DNA from: a virus | DNA: 22,068 bases | Direction: 5' to 3' (one strand) | IMG/VR virus record: IMGVR_UViG_3300037796_000013 | Coordinates: 1-22,068 of that record | Shown here: piece after piece, positions 1 to 6,876 of the stretch | Position numbering within the stretch: the first letter of the stretch is position 1 | Layout: the number at the start of each line of letters is the position of its first letter | Position numbers and translations under genes: made by a program | Notes under the pieces: generated by a model | Told to the model about the DNA's origin: nothing | Database searches by the model: none | The model's input: only the letters and a program-made list of their open reading frames with translations

Positions 1-525
1 GCTGCTCGGGACGTTGTTATTGTCCTGGAACGCCCCGGCGCGGCGAGCAGTTTGCGTGGCGCCCGTGGCAAGCGAGGTGCCAGCCTGGAAGAACCCGCTG
101 GTGCGGATGCTGCTGGCCCGCTGACCGGCGTTCGCGCTCTCAAGGCGCGACTGCTCCGCAGCCCGCTCGGTCTGGAGCGCCTGTAGCTCGCTCTCGAATA
201 GCTGGTCCTGGACGGCCAGTTCCTGCCGCATCGCCTCGTCGGCCAGCACGTCGGTCGGCGTTCCGCCAAGCTGGATGCCGCTGGCGCCTACGGCAGCACG
301 CGCGGTGCCGATCCGCCGGTCACCTCGACGGCGCTGGCGTTCCGCTCGGACTTGGGCGGCTTCGCGCTGCGTCTCGGCCCGCTCCTCACGCAGCCGGGCC
401 TCACGCGCGGCCATAGCCTGATTGAACTCAGCCTGATCCGCGCGGGCCTCTGCGCTGGCGATGGTGCCGACAGCCGAGACAGCGGTGCTGATCGCGCCAG
501 CGATGATACCGAAAGTCGTACCCAT
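1..525 (-). CDS. gp14-like internal virion protein, N-terminal part (runs off left edge)
   Basis: An open frame of 175 codons starts at 525 on the minus strand and continues past the left edge, so the C-terminus is missing. The start codon overlaps the stop of the upstream gene (TGATG). The protein begins with a hydrophobic, small-residue stretch (about residues 4-24). A long Arg/Glu/Ala-rich helical region follows, then a GTARAAVGASGIQLGGTPTDVL segment (about 73-94) and a further Glu/Gln-rich helix. This layout is typical of podovirus internal core proteins of the T7 gp14 type, which are ejected into the host envelope with the genome. Position right after a gp13-like gene supports this. The assignment rests on pattern and gene order, so another core or ejection protein is possible. 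Confidence 0.7.
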   Translation of the reverse strand, partial: MGTTFGIIAGAISTAVSAVGTIASAEARADQAEFNQAMAAREARLREERAETQREAAQVRAERQRRRGDRRIGTARAAVGASGIQLGGTPTDVLADEAMRQELAVQDQLFESELQALQTERAAEQSRLESANAGQRASSIRTSGFFQAGTSLATGATQTARRAGAFQDNNNVPSS

Positions 526-983
526 CAGCAATCCCTTCCCTTGATCTTACTGAACAGGTAAACATCCTGCCCGTCCGGTGTCCAGGCCCTCATGCGACCT
601 TCCCACCGGAAGCCGAGGACTGCCGTCATCCAGAAGATTTCGTCCTCCTGGTGGACTTCGGACATCGCCTCGATGCGGCGGAAGTGGCCGTCCCGGTTCA
701 TCCAGCGGTGGAGGTTCCGGGCGACGTACTTGATCCGCCGGGCGCCCATGTTCTTCGAGAACACGGTCCACGAACGGTAACGAGGGCCACTGCCTTCGTA
801 CCCCTCGTCCAACAGGATCAGCCCGACGATTGCGAAAACCGTGCCATCATCGTCGATGCAGGCCCACGCGGGGCCAGTGTACCAGAGCGGGTCCTCCGGC
901 TGGTGGAGTTGCCACATCCACTCCTGGCCCTCACGCGGGTCGATCCGCCGGAGGTGGTCTGGGGTCAGGTCCTCGATCTGCAT
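525..983 (-). CDS. GNAT-fold protein resembling T7 gp13 (internal virion/assembly protein)
   Basis: This is a 152-residue protein. The start is fixed by a GGAGG about 8 bases upstream. A conserved core looks like a degenerate N-acetyltransferase fold. It has a strand (GTVFAIVGLILLD, about 47-59), a helix after NMGARRIKYVARNL (about 77-90), and a C-terminal GFRWEG...GQDVYLFSKI segment (about 124-148) that resembles the last strands of GNAT enzymes. The usual acetyl-CoA loop (R-x-x-G-x-G/A) is not clear, so enzyme activity is doubtful. In T7-like phages a gene of this type (gp13) lies between tail tubular B and the internal core proteins, as here, and is needed for virion morphogenesis. Its stop overlaps the next start. 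Confidence 0.65.
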   Translation of the reverse strand: MQIEDLTPDHLRRIDPREGQEWMWQLHQPEDPLWYTGPAWACIDDDGTVFAIVGLILLDEGYEGSGPRYRSWTVFSKNMGARRIKYVARNLHRWMNRDGHFRRIEAMSEVHQEDEIFWMTAVLGFRWEGRMRAWTPDGQDVYLFSKIKGRDC

Positions 984-995
984 AGCTCGCCTCCA

Positions 996-3476
996 TTACT
1001 GCTGTCCGCCAGCGTCCCGGTAGAACTCCATCGACGCCGCGACCTGGAGGATCGTCATCGGCAGCGGCTGCGTGGACCGCACGACGATGTGGGCGTCCAG
1101 GTCATGCGACATCGGGAAGTTCACGTCCTTGAACCCCGTGAATGGCGGGACCGGCTGATCCATCGCCATCGAACTGTCGCGGAACTGGAGCGTGTCCAGG
1201 TCGCTCGCGTTGTACCCGTATTTGGCACCGACCGTCTCGTAGAAGAAGATGTGCAGCTTGTGGATGCGCTTGATCTTCCCCGAGAGCGTGTCGGCCTCGA
1301 CACCCGTGTTGAACGGGAACGTCCGAAGCCCGGCGCTGTACGGGAACCCGACGTGGACCACGCTGGCCTCGAAGTCCAGGTCGATCTGGCCGTTCGACAC
1401 CACGCGCTGCGGGTGCGCTGCACCGTCCGCCAGCACATCGACGGTTTCACCTTCGAGGTGATCGAGCCCGGTGATCGTCTGGGTCGGGGACCCGTCGTAG
1501 GTGAGCCCGCTGTCCACGAAGAACGCGTCCTCGATGGGCTTCTCGTCGTTCAGCCAGGGCTCCTGCATGAACTCGACGTAGCGCACCGGGGTGCCGTTCA
1601 CGTCGCGGCGCACCACCATCCAAATCTGGTCGAGGTTGCCCTCGGTGACGTTGGTGATGCTCTCGATGAACGCGTCACCGCCGTTGAAGGTCCCGCCGAT
1701 GGTATGCTGGTGCCACGCGAACACCTCCTGGTCGCTCTCGATGGTGAACCCGATCAGCCGGGCGTCGTTCCGCAGCGCCCAGAGGATCGAGTTGCGGTTC
1801 TGCTGGTAGGCCAGCCGCACGATGCGGGGCCGCAGCAGATGCTCCGACACCACCGAGAAGTCCCGCGCCCGCAGGCCGTCGATGTCGAAGTCGAACGCGA
1901 GTTCGCGGATCACGCGGTTGCCCCGCTGCACGAACATCAGGCTGTGCCCGATCTTCGCCGGGGGCACGATGTCAGCCGAGCCACGGTTCGTGTTGCGCTC
2001 GGCCTCGATGCTGTTCGGGCTCAGCGGGTCCGTGGTGGTCGCTGCACGGACCAGGAACTCGGCGCCCGAGGTGCCTACCGCGAGCCCCGCGTTGAGGCTC
2101 TCCATCCAGCGGATCGCGTTCACCTGCGAGGCCGAGATCGTGATGTTGATCGCGTCGTCGTTCGACACGGTGCCGTCCCGCGCCGAGGGCTGGAACAGGT
2201 CGAAGTCGGCCACAGCCGAGAACCAGATGTTCTGCGGGTTCGTGTCGGTCGCGCCGAACACCAGCCGCTGATCGTGGAACGTGACCACCTGGGGCCAGCC
2301 GGTCGTGCCGGACCATTCGCCCAGGCGCCAGTCCGCCGTGGCGTTGGTGTTGTTGAAGCCGTCGCCGCCCACAACGATGTCCACCTCGGTCGAGGAGTTC
2401 ACATCGACGATCTCGGCCCAACCCCAAGTGCCGCTCTGCTTGAGCCGAACCACGCGGCCAACGTCCGTAGCCAGGAACCCGTTGCCGTCGTTGATCCCGA
2501 CCGTGCTGGACGCAGTGAGCGTGCCACGGGCGTTGGTGGAGGAGACGCTCGGGGTCAGCGTGGTCGGCGTCTGGTTCACGTCGCGGTACGGCCCGTCCAT
2601 GTACGGGAACTTCACGAGCGAGAACTCGGTCGGGCTGAACCGCTTGAGTTGGTACGGCCCGTGGTCCGGGTGGCAGACCCACATGATGTCGGCGGACTGC
2701 ACCCACTTGAGCGCGAAGATTTCCGTATCGTCCCAGGGCGTCCCAAGCTCGACCGGCACACCGTCCAGGATTTCCACGTCGTCGATGTCGATCAGGCCCT
2801 GCTGGTTGTCGGTCGTCTCGAACGCGAGGTGCATCGTGTTGGTGCCCTGCGGGTCCACGTCGACGACGTGCCAGCCGGGCGCGAGGTTGTTGTCGTACAG
2901 GTCGTTCGCGCCACGGCTGGAGCCCACCTTCACGCGCGTGAGGAACCGCTTGCTATCGGTCGCGTTCTCGATGCGGAAGGCGATAGTGTGGACCGTGTTC
3001 GTGTCGGTCAGCGAGATGTCCTGGTGCGCGATGGCGTGGTCGCTGCCACCCGCGTTCAGCGCCAAGCGACCGTTGCCGCGCGAGGTGTGGCCGATGTTCG
3101 CAGCGCCCTGGCTGTCGTCATCCCACCCGTTGATGTTGCTGTCGAAGGTCCCGTTCGTGACCGAGGCGCCCGACACGGCGTTGGTGAATAGCTGGCCCTC
3201 GTTCACGAAGAACCGCATGTAGCCGCCACCCATCTCCAGGACGTACGTCTCCTCAACGGAGAACTCGAACGGCAGGAGCCGCGTGGGGTTGTCCTGCTTC
3301 GTCTCCGCGACGAACTGCGTGCCGGGCCGCTTCATGACCCCGCCGTGTGGGATCACGATCATGTTGTTGAGTTCCTCCACGCCGTTGAAGAAGCCCTGGA
3401 AGTCGATCCGGCCTTGCAGCCGGGGGCTCAGTTCGCCGCGCGTGAAGTTCGTCTGAACGTAGTCGAAGCGGGCCAT
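996..3476 (-). CDS. Tail tubular protein B-like (tail nozzle), with inserted sugar-binding-like domain
   Basis: This 826-residue protein has the N-terminus of podovirus tail tubular B/nozzle proteins: FTRGELSPRLQGRIDFQGFFNGVEELNNMIVIPHGGVMKRPGTQFV (about 11-56), followed by a beta-rich body with WVQSADIMWVCHPDHGPYQLKRF (about 258-280). The start at 3476 is chosen because its ATG overlaps the stop of the tubular A gene (TAATG); a more upstream ATG at 3545 would lie deep inside that gene. Residues about 107-239 (TNGTFDSNINGW to IDIDDVEIL) look like an inserted jelly-roll of the CBM type. The product should form the distal tail tube and may touch host-surface sugars. It is longer than usual partly because of this insert. 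Confidence 0.85.
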   Translation of the reverse strand: MARFDYVQTNFTRGELSPRLQGRIDFQGFFNGVEELNNMIVIPHGGVMKRPGTQFVAETKQDNPTRLLPFEFSVEETYVLEMGGGYMRFFVNEGQLFTNAVSGASVTNGTFDSNINGWDDDSQGAANIGHTSRGNGRLALNAGGSDHAIAHQDISLTDTNTVHTIAFRIENATDSKRFLTRVKVGSSRGANDLYDNNLAPGWHVVDVDPQGTNTMHLAFETTDNQQGLIDIDDVEILDGVPVELGTPWDDTEIFALKWVQSADIMWVCHPDHGPYQLKRFSPTEFSLVKFPYMDGPYRDVNQTPTTLTPSVSSTNARGTLTASSTVGINDGNGFLATDVGRVVRLKQSGTWGWAEIVDVNSSTEVDIVVGGDGFNNTNATADWRLGEWSGTTGWPQVVTFHDQRLVFGATDTNPQNIWFSAVADFDLFQPSARDGTVSNDDAINITISASQVNAIRWMESLNAGLAVGTSGAEFLVRAATTTDPLSPNSIEAERNTNRGSADIVPPAKIGHSLMFVQRGNRVIRELAFDFDIDGLRARDFSVVSEHLLRPRIVRLAYQQNRNSILWALRNDARLIGFTIESDQEVFAWHQHTIGGTFNGGDAFIESITNVTEGNLDQIWMVVRRDVNGTPVRYVEFMQEPWLNDEKPIEDAFFVDSGLTYDGSPTQTITGLDHLEGETVDVLADGAAHPQRVVSNGQIDLDFEASVVHVGFPYSAGLRTFPFNTGVEADTLSGKIKRIHKLHIFFYETVGAKYGYNASDLDTLQFRDSSMAMDQPVPPFTGFKDVNFPMSHDLDAHIVVRSTQPLPMTILQVAASMEFYRDAGGQQ

Positions 3477-4093
3477 TACGTGTCGATGTCCCTCCAGTTC
3501 GGGTCCGGGAACTGATGCGGGGCCTGGAGCCGGCTGTTCAGCCACAGGTCGGCATCGAACATCTCGCCGGGCTCGTCCATCGCATCAGCGGTGCGAGCGT
3601 CCTGGAGCTTCTGGGTGTAGATTTGCCACGCATCGTTGCGGGCCTCGCGGCTCTGCACCAGCGGCACAGCGACCTCGCTGGCCAGCCGAGCAGCGACGGC
3701 CTCGCGCAGCAGCGCATCCCATTTGGACGGGTCCTGCTCGTCCTTCACGTACACGATGTGCAGCGGGGACCCCATATCCGTCAGGATGCGACGGCCTTCG
3801 ATCTCGAACCGGGCGTAGCGGGGGTGGGCTCCGTTGATCCGCACGAGCCGGAGCCAGTCGGCGGGAAGCTGGTACTGCTTCTGCCAGCCAAACGCAGGGG
3901 CTTGGGCCAAGGCGCCGAGCTTGGTGCGGGTCTTGGCGCTATTCCACGGATGGTCCCTCAGCACAGCTTTACGCACGGTATCGTACCGCTCGGATACGAC
4001 CCGTGCGCTTCGCGCGTCGTCACTGAACGACGTGATCGGCAGTTCACCGATGATGCTGAGGGCCGTATTGGCGACCTCAACCTTAGACGCCAT
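3476..4093 (-). CDS. Tail tubular protein A-like (adaptor between portal and nozzle)
   Basis: The product has 205 residues and begins KVEVANTALSIIGELPITSF, the usual opening of T7 gp11-type adaptor proteins. It continues with YDTVRKAVLRDHPWNSAKTRTKL and YQLPADWLRLVRI, two other hallmarks of this family. A ring of these proteins joins the portal to the tail nozzle. AGGAGG lies 8-9 bases upstream of the ATG at 4093. The stop TAA shares a base with the start of the tail tubular B gene, so the two are probably translated coupled. A strong intrinsic-terminator hairpin lies just upstream (4111-4134), which suggests tail genes are expressed below capsid genes. Confidence 0.88.
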   Translation of the reverse strand: MASKVEVANTALSIIGELPITSFSDDARSARVVSERYDTVRKAVLRDHPWNSAKTRTKLGALAQAPAFGWQKQYQLPADWLRLVRINGAHPRYARFEIEGRRILTDMGSPLHIVYVKDEQDPSKWDALLREAVAARLASEVAVPLVQSREARNDAWQIYTQKLQDARTADAMDEPGEMFDADLWLNSRLQAPHQFPDPNWRDIDT

Positions 4094-4110
4094 GATGCCC
4101 TCCTAGAGAT

Positions 4111-4134
4111 GAGAGAAGGGGGCCGAAGCCCCCT
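4111..4134 (-). terminator. Intrinsic terminator-like hairpin with UUCG tetraloop, between cement and tail genes
   Basis: On the minus strand the transcript reads AGGGGGC-UUCG-GCCCCCU, a 7-bp GC stem closed by the very stable cUUCGg tetraloop, followed by UUCUCUCAUCUC. It starts a few bases after the stop codon at 4139. The tract after the stem is pyrimidine-rich but not a clean run of U, so partial termination is likelier than a complete stop. Confidence 0.7.
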
Positions 4135-4138
4135 CCCC

Positions 4139-4621
4139 TTAGTCCACGACGTACTGGAACTGGACGTTCACGTTGCCGGAGCCGGTAGCTCCACTGGAGG
4201 TCAGGATGACCTCGATCTGCGCCGGAGCGTTCCCGGCCTTCGAGTAGCCGAGGAGTTCCCACAACGCCTTCGGAGCGTCAGTGGCGTAGGTGAAGCCAGC
4301 AGAGGCGCCGTCCGCGACGACCTCGTTCTGATCGGCACTGGACAGGTCCATGCCGTCCACGAGGCCATCCGTGTCGTTGGCGTCACCGATGTCCTCGTCG
4401 GTCATGCCACCGACACCATCGGTCGCCACCTTCACCTCGATGATCCGGGCGTTACGCGGAAGCCACGTCAGCCGGACCACCTCGCCATTACCCGGATTGC
4501 CGCTGGAGGCGCTGAACGTAGCCAGCGCACTCCGAACACGACCCCCGAGCGAAGCGGCGTCCACCTTACCCCGAATGGGGTTGGCGAACTCCTGGTACTG
4601 AGTGCTTTCGACATCAGCCAT
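4139..4621 (-). CDS. Probable capsid cement/decoration protein
   Basis: The 160-residue protein follows the capsid gene directly; AAGGAGG lies about 10 bases before the ATG at 4621. It has an N-terminal region (EFANPIRGKVDAASLGGRVRSALATF), a LPRNARIIEVKVATDGVGG strand pair (about 53-71), and an acidic GDANDTDGLVDGMDLSSADQ loop (about 78-97), then beta-rich sequence to the end. Proteins with this LP-x-x-A-R-I-I ... GDA-x-D-x-D pattern commonly follow the capsid gene in tailed phages. In BPP-1-like phages the gene in this slot makes a trimeric cement protein on the outer capsid. That role is inferred from position and pattern, not from a diagnostic motif. Confidence 0.6.
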   Translation of the reverse strand: MADVESTQYQEFANPIRGKVDAASLGGRVRSALATFSASSGNPGNGEVVRLTWLPRNARIIEVKVATDGVGGMTDEDIGDANDTDGLVDGMDLSSADQNEVVADGASAGFTYATDAPKALWELLGYSKAGNAPAQIEVILTSSGATGSGNVNVQFQYVVD

Positions 4622-4635
4622 AGCTCAGGTCCTCC

Positions 4636-5544
4636 TTACGCCTTCGGGCTGCACTTGATCTCGACCACCTTCTCCTCCTCAAGGCGGGTCGCGCCCATCG
4701 AGGTGGAGTAGTAGATGTAGGTCGAGTACCGCTTGTCGGGCCGCTCGCTGATGCGGGCGGTCGGAGCCTGAGCCTCGGCCATGCCCATGCCGCTGCGGAC
4801 ATAGACCGGAACGCGGACATCGCCGTTGCCATCCGTGTTCAGAAGCTCGGTGTGGACGAAGTTGAAGCCCATGTAGGTGTTCACTTCGCCGTTCACGAGC
4901 GCCCGGACGGTGTTGTAGTCCGAGCTACGGATTTCGTCGATGCCCAGGAGGTCCTCGGTCTGGTCCGACTTCACGACGATGGTCGGCGTCTCAGCCTCCA
5001 GATCGACGTTGTTCTGCCGCAGCAGACCACGGGCCTGGGTCAGCTTCTCGACGTTCAGCCCCTGCTTGCCGTCGCCGCCGCTGTTGTCGGCACCCGTGCC
5101 AACATCGTTGGCGATCTGCTGGCTGGACGGGAAGGACTGAGTGGAGTTGCCCTCCTTGCCGACGACCGCATCCGAGAAGTAGTTCTCGATGATGATCTCG
5201 TCGACCTCACGACCGATGGCCCAAGCCGCGTTCTGGCTGTAGGCGCTCTGGGGGTCGATCAGGGTCTTGAGACGGTCGAAGTCGTCGATCAGGTCGCCCC
5301 ACTCGATGTCGATCAGCGAGACGCGCCGACGCTCGTGCGGGGTGTCCACCTGCGGGCTATCAGCGTGCCGGGTGGTCACGCGCTGCGCCTCCGTGGGACC
5401 GATCTGGTCCATGAAGGCGACTTCGCCCGTCACGTTCGGCTCCTGCATCACGGTGTCCCGCAGCTTCGACCCGCGCTGCTGCGAGAGCATCATGATGTTG
5501 TCACCGAACTGCTTGACGAACGCAGTGGAAATCTGGTCGCTCAT
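4636..5544 (-). CDS. Major capsid protein
   Basis: The 302-residue protein shows features of the Phage_capsid_2 group, an HK97-fold major capsid family common in podoviruses. These are MSDQISTAFVKQFGDNIMMLSQQRGSKLRDTV at the N-terminus, then VAFMDQIGPTEAQ, HADSPQVDTPHERRRVSLIDIEWGDLIDDFDRLKTLIDPQSAY (about 80-122) and the AIGREVDEIIIENYF helix (about 129-143). Length and position after a scaffold gene fit. A GAGGAGA site lies about 12 bases before the ATG. The 174-base gap upstream is the largest in the late module and holds a promoter-like site and several RNA hairpins, as expected for the most abundant virion protein. Confidence 0.88.
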   Translation of the reverse strand: MSDQISTAFVKQFGDNIMMLSQQRGSKLRDTVMQEPNVTGEVAFMDQIGPTEAQRVTTRHADSPQVDTPHERRRVSLIDIEWGDLIDDFDRLKTLIDPQSAYSQNAAWAIGREVDEIIIENYFSDAVVGKEGNSTQSFPSSQQIANDVGTGADNSGGDGKQGLNVEKLTQARGLLRQNNVDLEAETPTIVVKSDQTEDLLGIDEIRSSDYNTVRALVNGEVNTYMGFNFVHTELLNTDGNGDVRVPVYVRSGMGMAEAQAPTARISERPDKRYSTYIYYSTSMGATRLEEEKVVEIKCSPKA

Positions 5545-5573
5545 CGCAGTCTGTCTCCTCTGCTCGGTTGACT

Positions 5574-5594
5574 ATCCACGGACTTTCCGTGGAT
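5574..5594 (-). repeat. CCATCCACGGA-family hairpin (late-module copy)
   Basis: A perfect 9-bp stem (ATCCACGGA / TCCGTGGAT) with a 3-base loop. The same core sequence forms hairpins at 12492-12511, 15313-15343 and 21560-21594 in the early module. No U-run follows on either strand, so it is not a textbook terminator; an RNA-processing site or protein-binding site is possible. Confidence 0.7.
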
Positions 5595-5677
5595 GGCTCT
5601 CTCCAGCGTTCTCCCTCGCTACGCGCGGGGCGCTGCGTAAGGACGGGGCCGCGATGCGGTTGTCCCTGTCTACTGGA

Positions 5678-5706
5678 GAGGTTGAGGGAGTGGGGGCCTA
5701 TGTCAA
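5678..5706 (-). promoter_or_regulatory. Candidate promoter for the capsid transcript
   Basis: On the minus strand TTGACA (5706-5701) is followed after 17 bases by AACCTC (5683-5678). The early-module promoters at 14449 and 17598 have TTGACA, 17 bases, then CATCTC, so the spacing and the -10-like hexamer resemble each other. The -35 box lies in the loop of a GC hairpin. The -10 is weak against the usual consensus. Confidence 0.35.
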
Positions 5707-5718
5707 CCCCCACCAAGT

Positions 5719-6603
5719 TTACGTGTCCGGGTACGCGTCCCGGTACAGCGCGTTCATCTTCTCGACGGCCTCCTGGTGACCCTCGGAGCGGCTGTCGAGG
5801 TACTTCTGCATGAACTCGGAGTTCTGCCGGAGTTCAGCGATCTCCTGGTTCGCCTGCTCCGGCGTACGCCCGAACTCGCCCTTGGCGCTGCCGCCGATGG
5901 TGTCCTCGGAGAGTTGCTTGCCCATCTCCGCGAACGCCTTCACGACAGCCGGGTGGTTCCCGAGGCCGGTCTGGTCGAGGACCTGCTTGAGGTCGTCACC
6001 GCCGAACTGCTCGACCGCCGTCTTAGCGGCCTGCATACTCTCGTCGAAGGCGTTGCCGAACTCCTTGCGAAGCTGCTTCTCGGAGTTCTGCCGGAACTCC
6101 TCGGCACGCTCCTGCATCTGGGCGACTTCCTTCTCACCGACGCCCTCGACGTACCAGGAGAACAGGCCCTTCACCTGCTCCTCGGAGAGGCCAAGCTCGT
6201 GGGCCTTCTGCTTGAACTCCTCGGTGAACTCCTCGTTCGGCTGGAACGTAGCGTCCTCCGCGAGGTTCGGGAGCCCGTACTCGGAGGGGTCCTCGGGGAT
6301 CGTCCCCTGGTTCTCGTTGGCACCCTGGCCGAGCTTGCGCTCAAGCTCCGTGTAGCTCTTGGCGAGATCGTCCACGGACTTGAACTTTTTGAGGCTCTCC
6401 TGCTGCGCGAGTTCGCTGTCGGAGAGGCTGTCAACGATGCTGCCTTCGCCTCCGGCGCCCGCGCCGCCAGTAGCAGCGGTGGACCCCGGCTCGCCTCCAG
6501 CGTCACCGGAGCCTTCACCGCCACCATCTTCCGCAGCCGCGCCGCCTTCCTCGGCGGGAGCCATCGGGATGGAGGTTGTGGCTAGAAGCTCTCGGATGGT
6601 CAT
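5719..6603 (-). CDS. Scaffolding protein
   Basis: The 294-residue acidic protein lies just before the capsid gene. It opens with a disordered Gly/Ala/Glu-rich region (about 15-56). Then comes LSDSELAQQESLKKFKSVDDLAKSYTELERKLG (about 59-91), a sequence typical of phage scaffold proteins, followed by EYGLPNLAEDATFQPNEEFTEEFKQKAHELGLSEEQVKGLFSWYVEG and long charged helices rich in Glu, Lys and Gln. It ends with EAVEKMNALYRDAYPDT, a helical tail of the kind that contacts capsid subunits during prohead assembly. GAAGGAGAG precedes the ATG by 8 bases. The gap to the previous gene is only three bases, so translation is probably coupled. Confidence 0.85.
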   Translation of the reverse strand: MTIRELLATTSIPMAPAEEGGAAAEDGGGEGSGDAGGEPGSTAATGGAGAGGEGSIVDSLSDSELAQQESLKKFKSVDDLAKSYTELERKLGQGANENQGTIPEDPSEYGLPNLAEDATFQPNEEFTEEFKQKAHELGLSEEQVKGLFSWYVEGVGEKEVAQMQERAEEFRQNSEKQLRKEFGNAFDESMQAAKTAVEQFGGDDLKQVLDQTGLGNHPAVVKAFAEMGKQLSEDTIGGSAKGEFGRTPEQANQEIAELRQNSEFMQKYLDSRSEGHQEAVEKMNALYRDAYPDT

Positions 6604-6606
6604 GGT

Positions 6607-6876
6607 TTACTCTCCTTCGAGTTCTGCGTGAGCCTGCCGGACCTTCTTCTGGAACTCGGCAAGGCTGATCTGGGTGTGGGTCAGGATGTAGGAGATGACG
6701 GCCCGCTGACCCTCACGGAACGCCATCTTGCGACCAGACGTGTCCTCACTCTCATCGAACGAGGGCGTCTGGTAGCGGGTGAACTGGCAGAGGTCCTCAA
6801 GCACGCGCTTACCCTCGTCGGAGTTGAACACGTACTTGTAGTCCTCGACCAGTTGTTCGCGGTGGTTACTGCTCAT
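6607..6876 (-). CDS. Bbp19-like phage structural-module protein
   Basis: This 89-residue protein is taken from the ATG at 6876, which overlaps the portal stop by 11 bases (AACAATGAGCAGTAA). An upstream ATG at 6963 would lie wholly inside the portal gene and lacks a ribosome site. The sequence VEDYKYVFNSDEGKRVLEDLCQFTRYQTPSF ... RKMAFREGQRAVISYILTHTQ resembles the small Bbp19-type proteins found between portal and scaffold genes in many podoviruses, whose role in the virion is not known to me. It is probably mostly helical. Confidence 0.7.
   Translation of the reverse strand: MSSNHREQLVEDYKYVFNSDEGKRVLEDLCQFTRYQTPSFDESEDTSGRKMAFREGQRAVISYILTHTQISLAEFQKKVRQAHAELEGE

Larger units (their letters stand above)
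5545..5718 (-). promoter_or_regulatory. Structured leader of the capsid gene
   Basis: No gene is visible here. On the minus strand the region contains the hairpin GTGGGGG/CCCCCAC (5713-5690), a TTGACA box in its loop, two crossing complementary pairs (5599-5606 with 5673-5680, and 5611-5617 with 5684-5690), a CCGC-GAT-GCGG hairpin, a TACGC/GCGTA hairpin and a 9-bp ATCCACGGA hairpin (5594-5574). This amount of pairing in 174 bases is far above that of neighbouring gaps and suggests control of capsid mRNA level, stability or translation. The mechanism cannot be read from sequence alone. Confidence 0.55.

Noticed and set aside
651-3191. Long plus-strand open frame opposite the tail tubular B gene
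   Set aside because: It is rich in Arg, Val, His and Asp in the manner of antisense frames in GC-rich DNA, has no ribosome site and lies opposite a recognised gene.
5776-6585. Plus-strand open frame with Leu/Ala/Val-rich product
   Set aside because: Antisense to the scaffold gene; no ribosome site and no recognisable domain.
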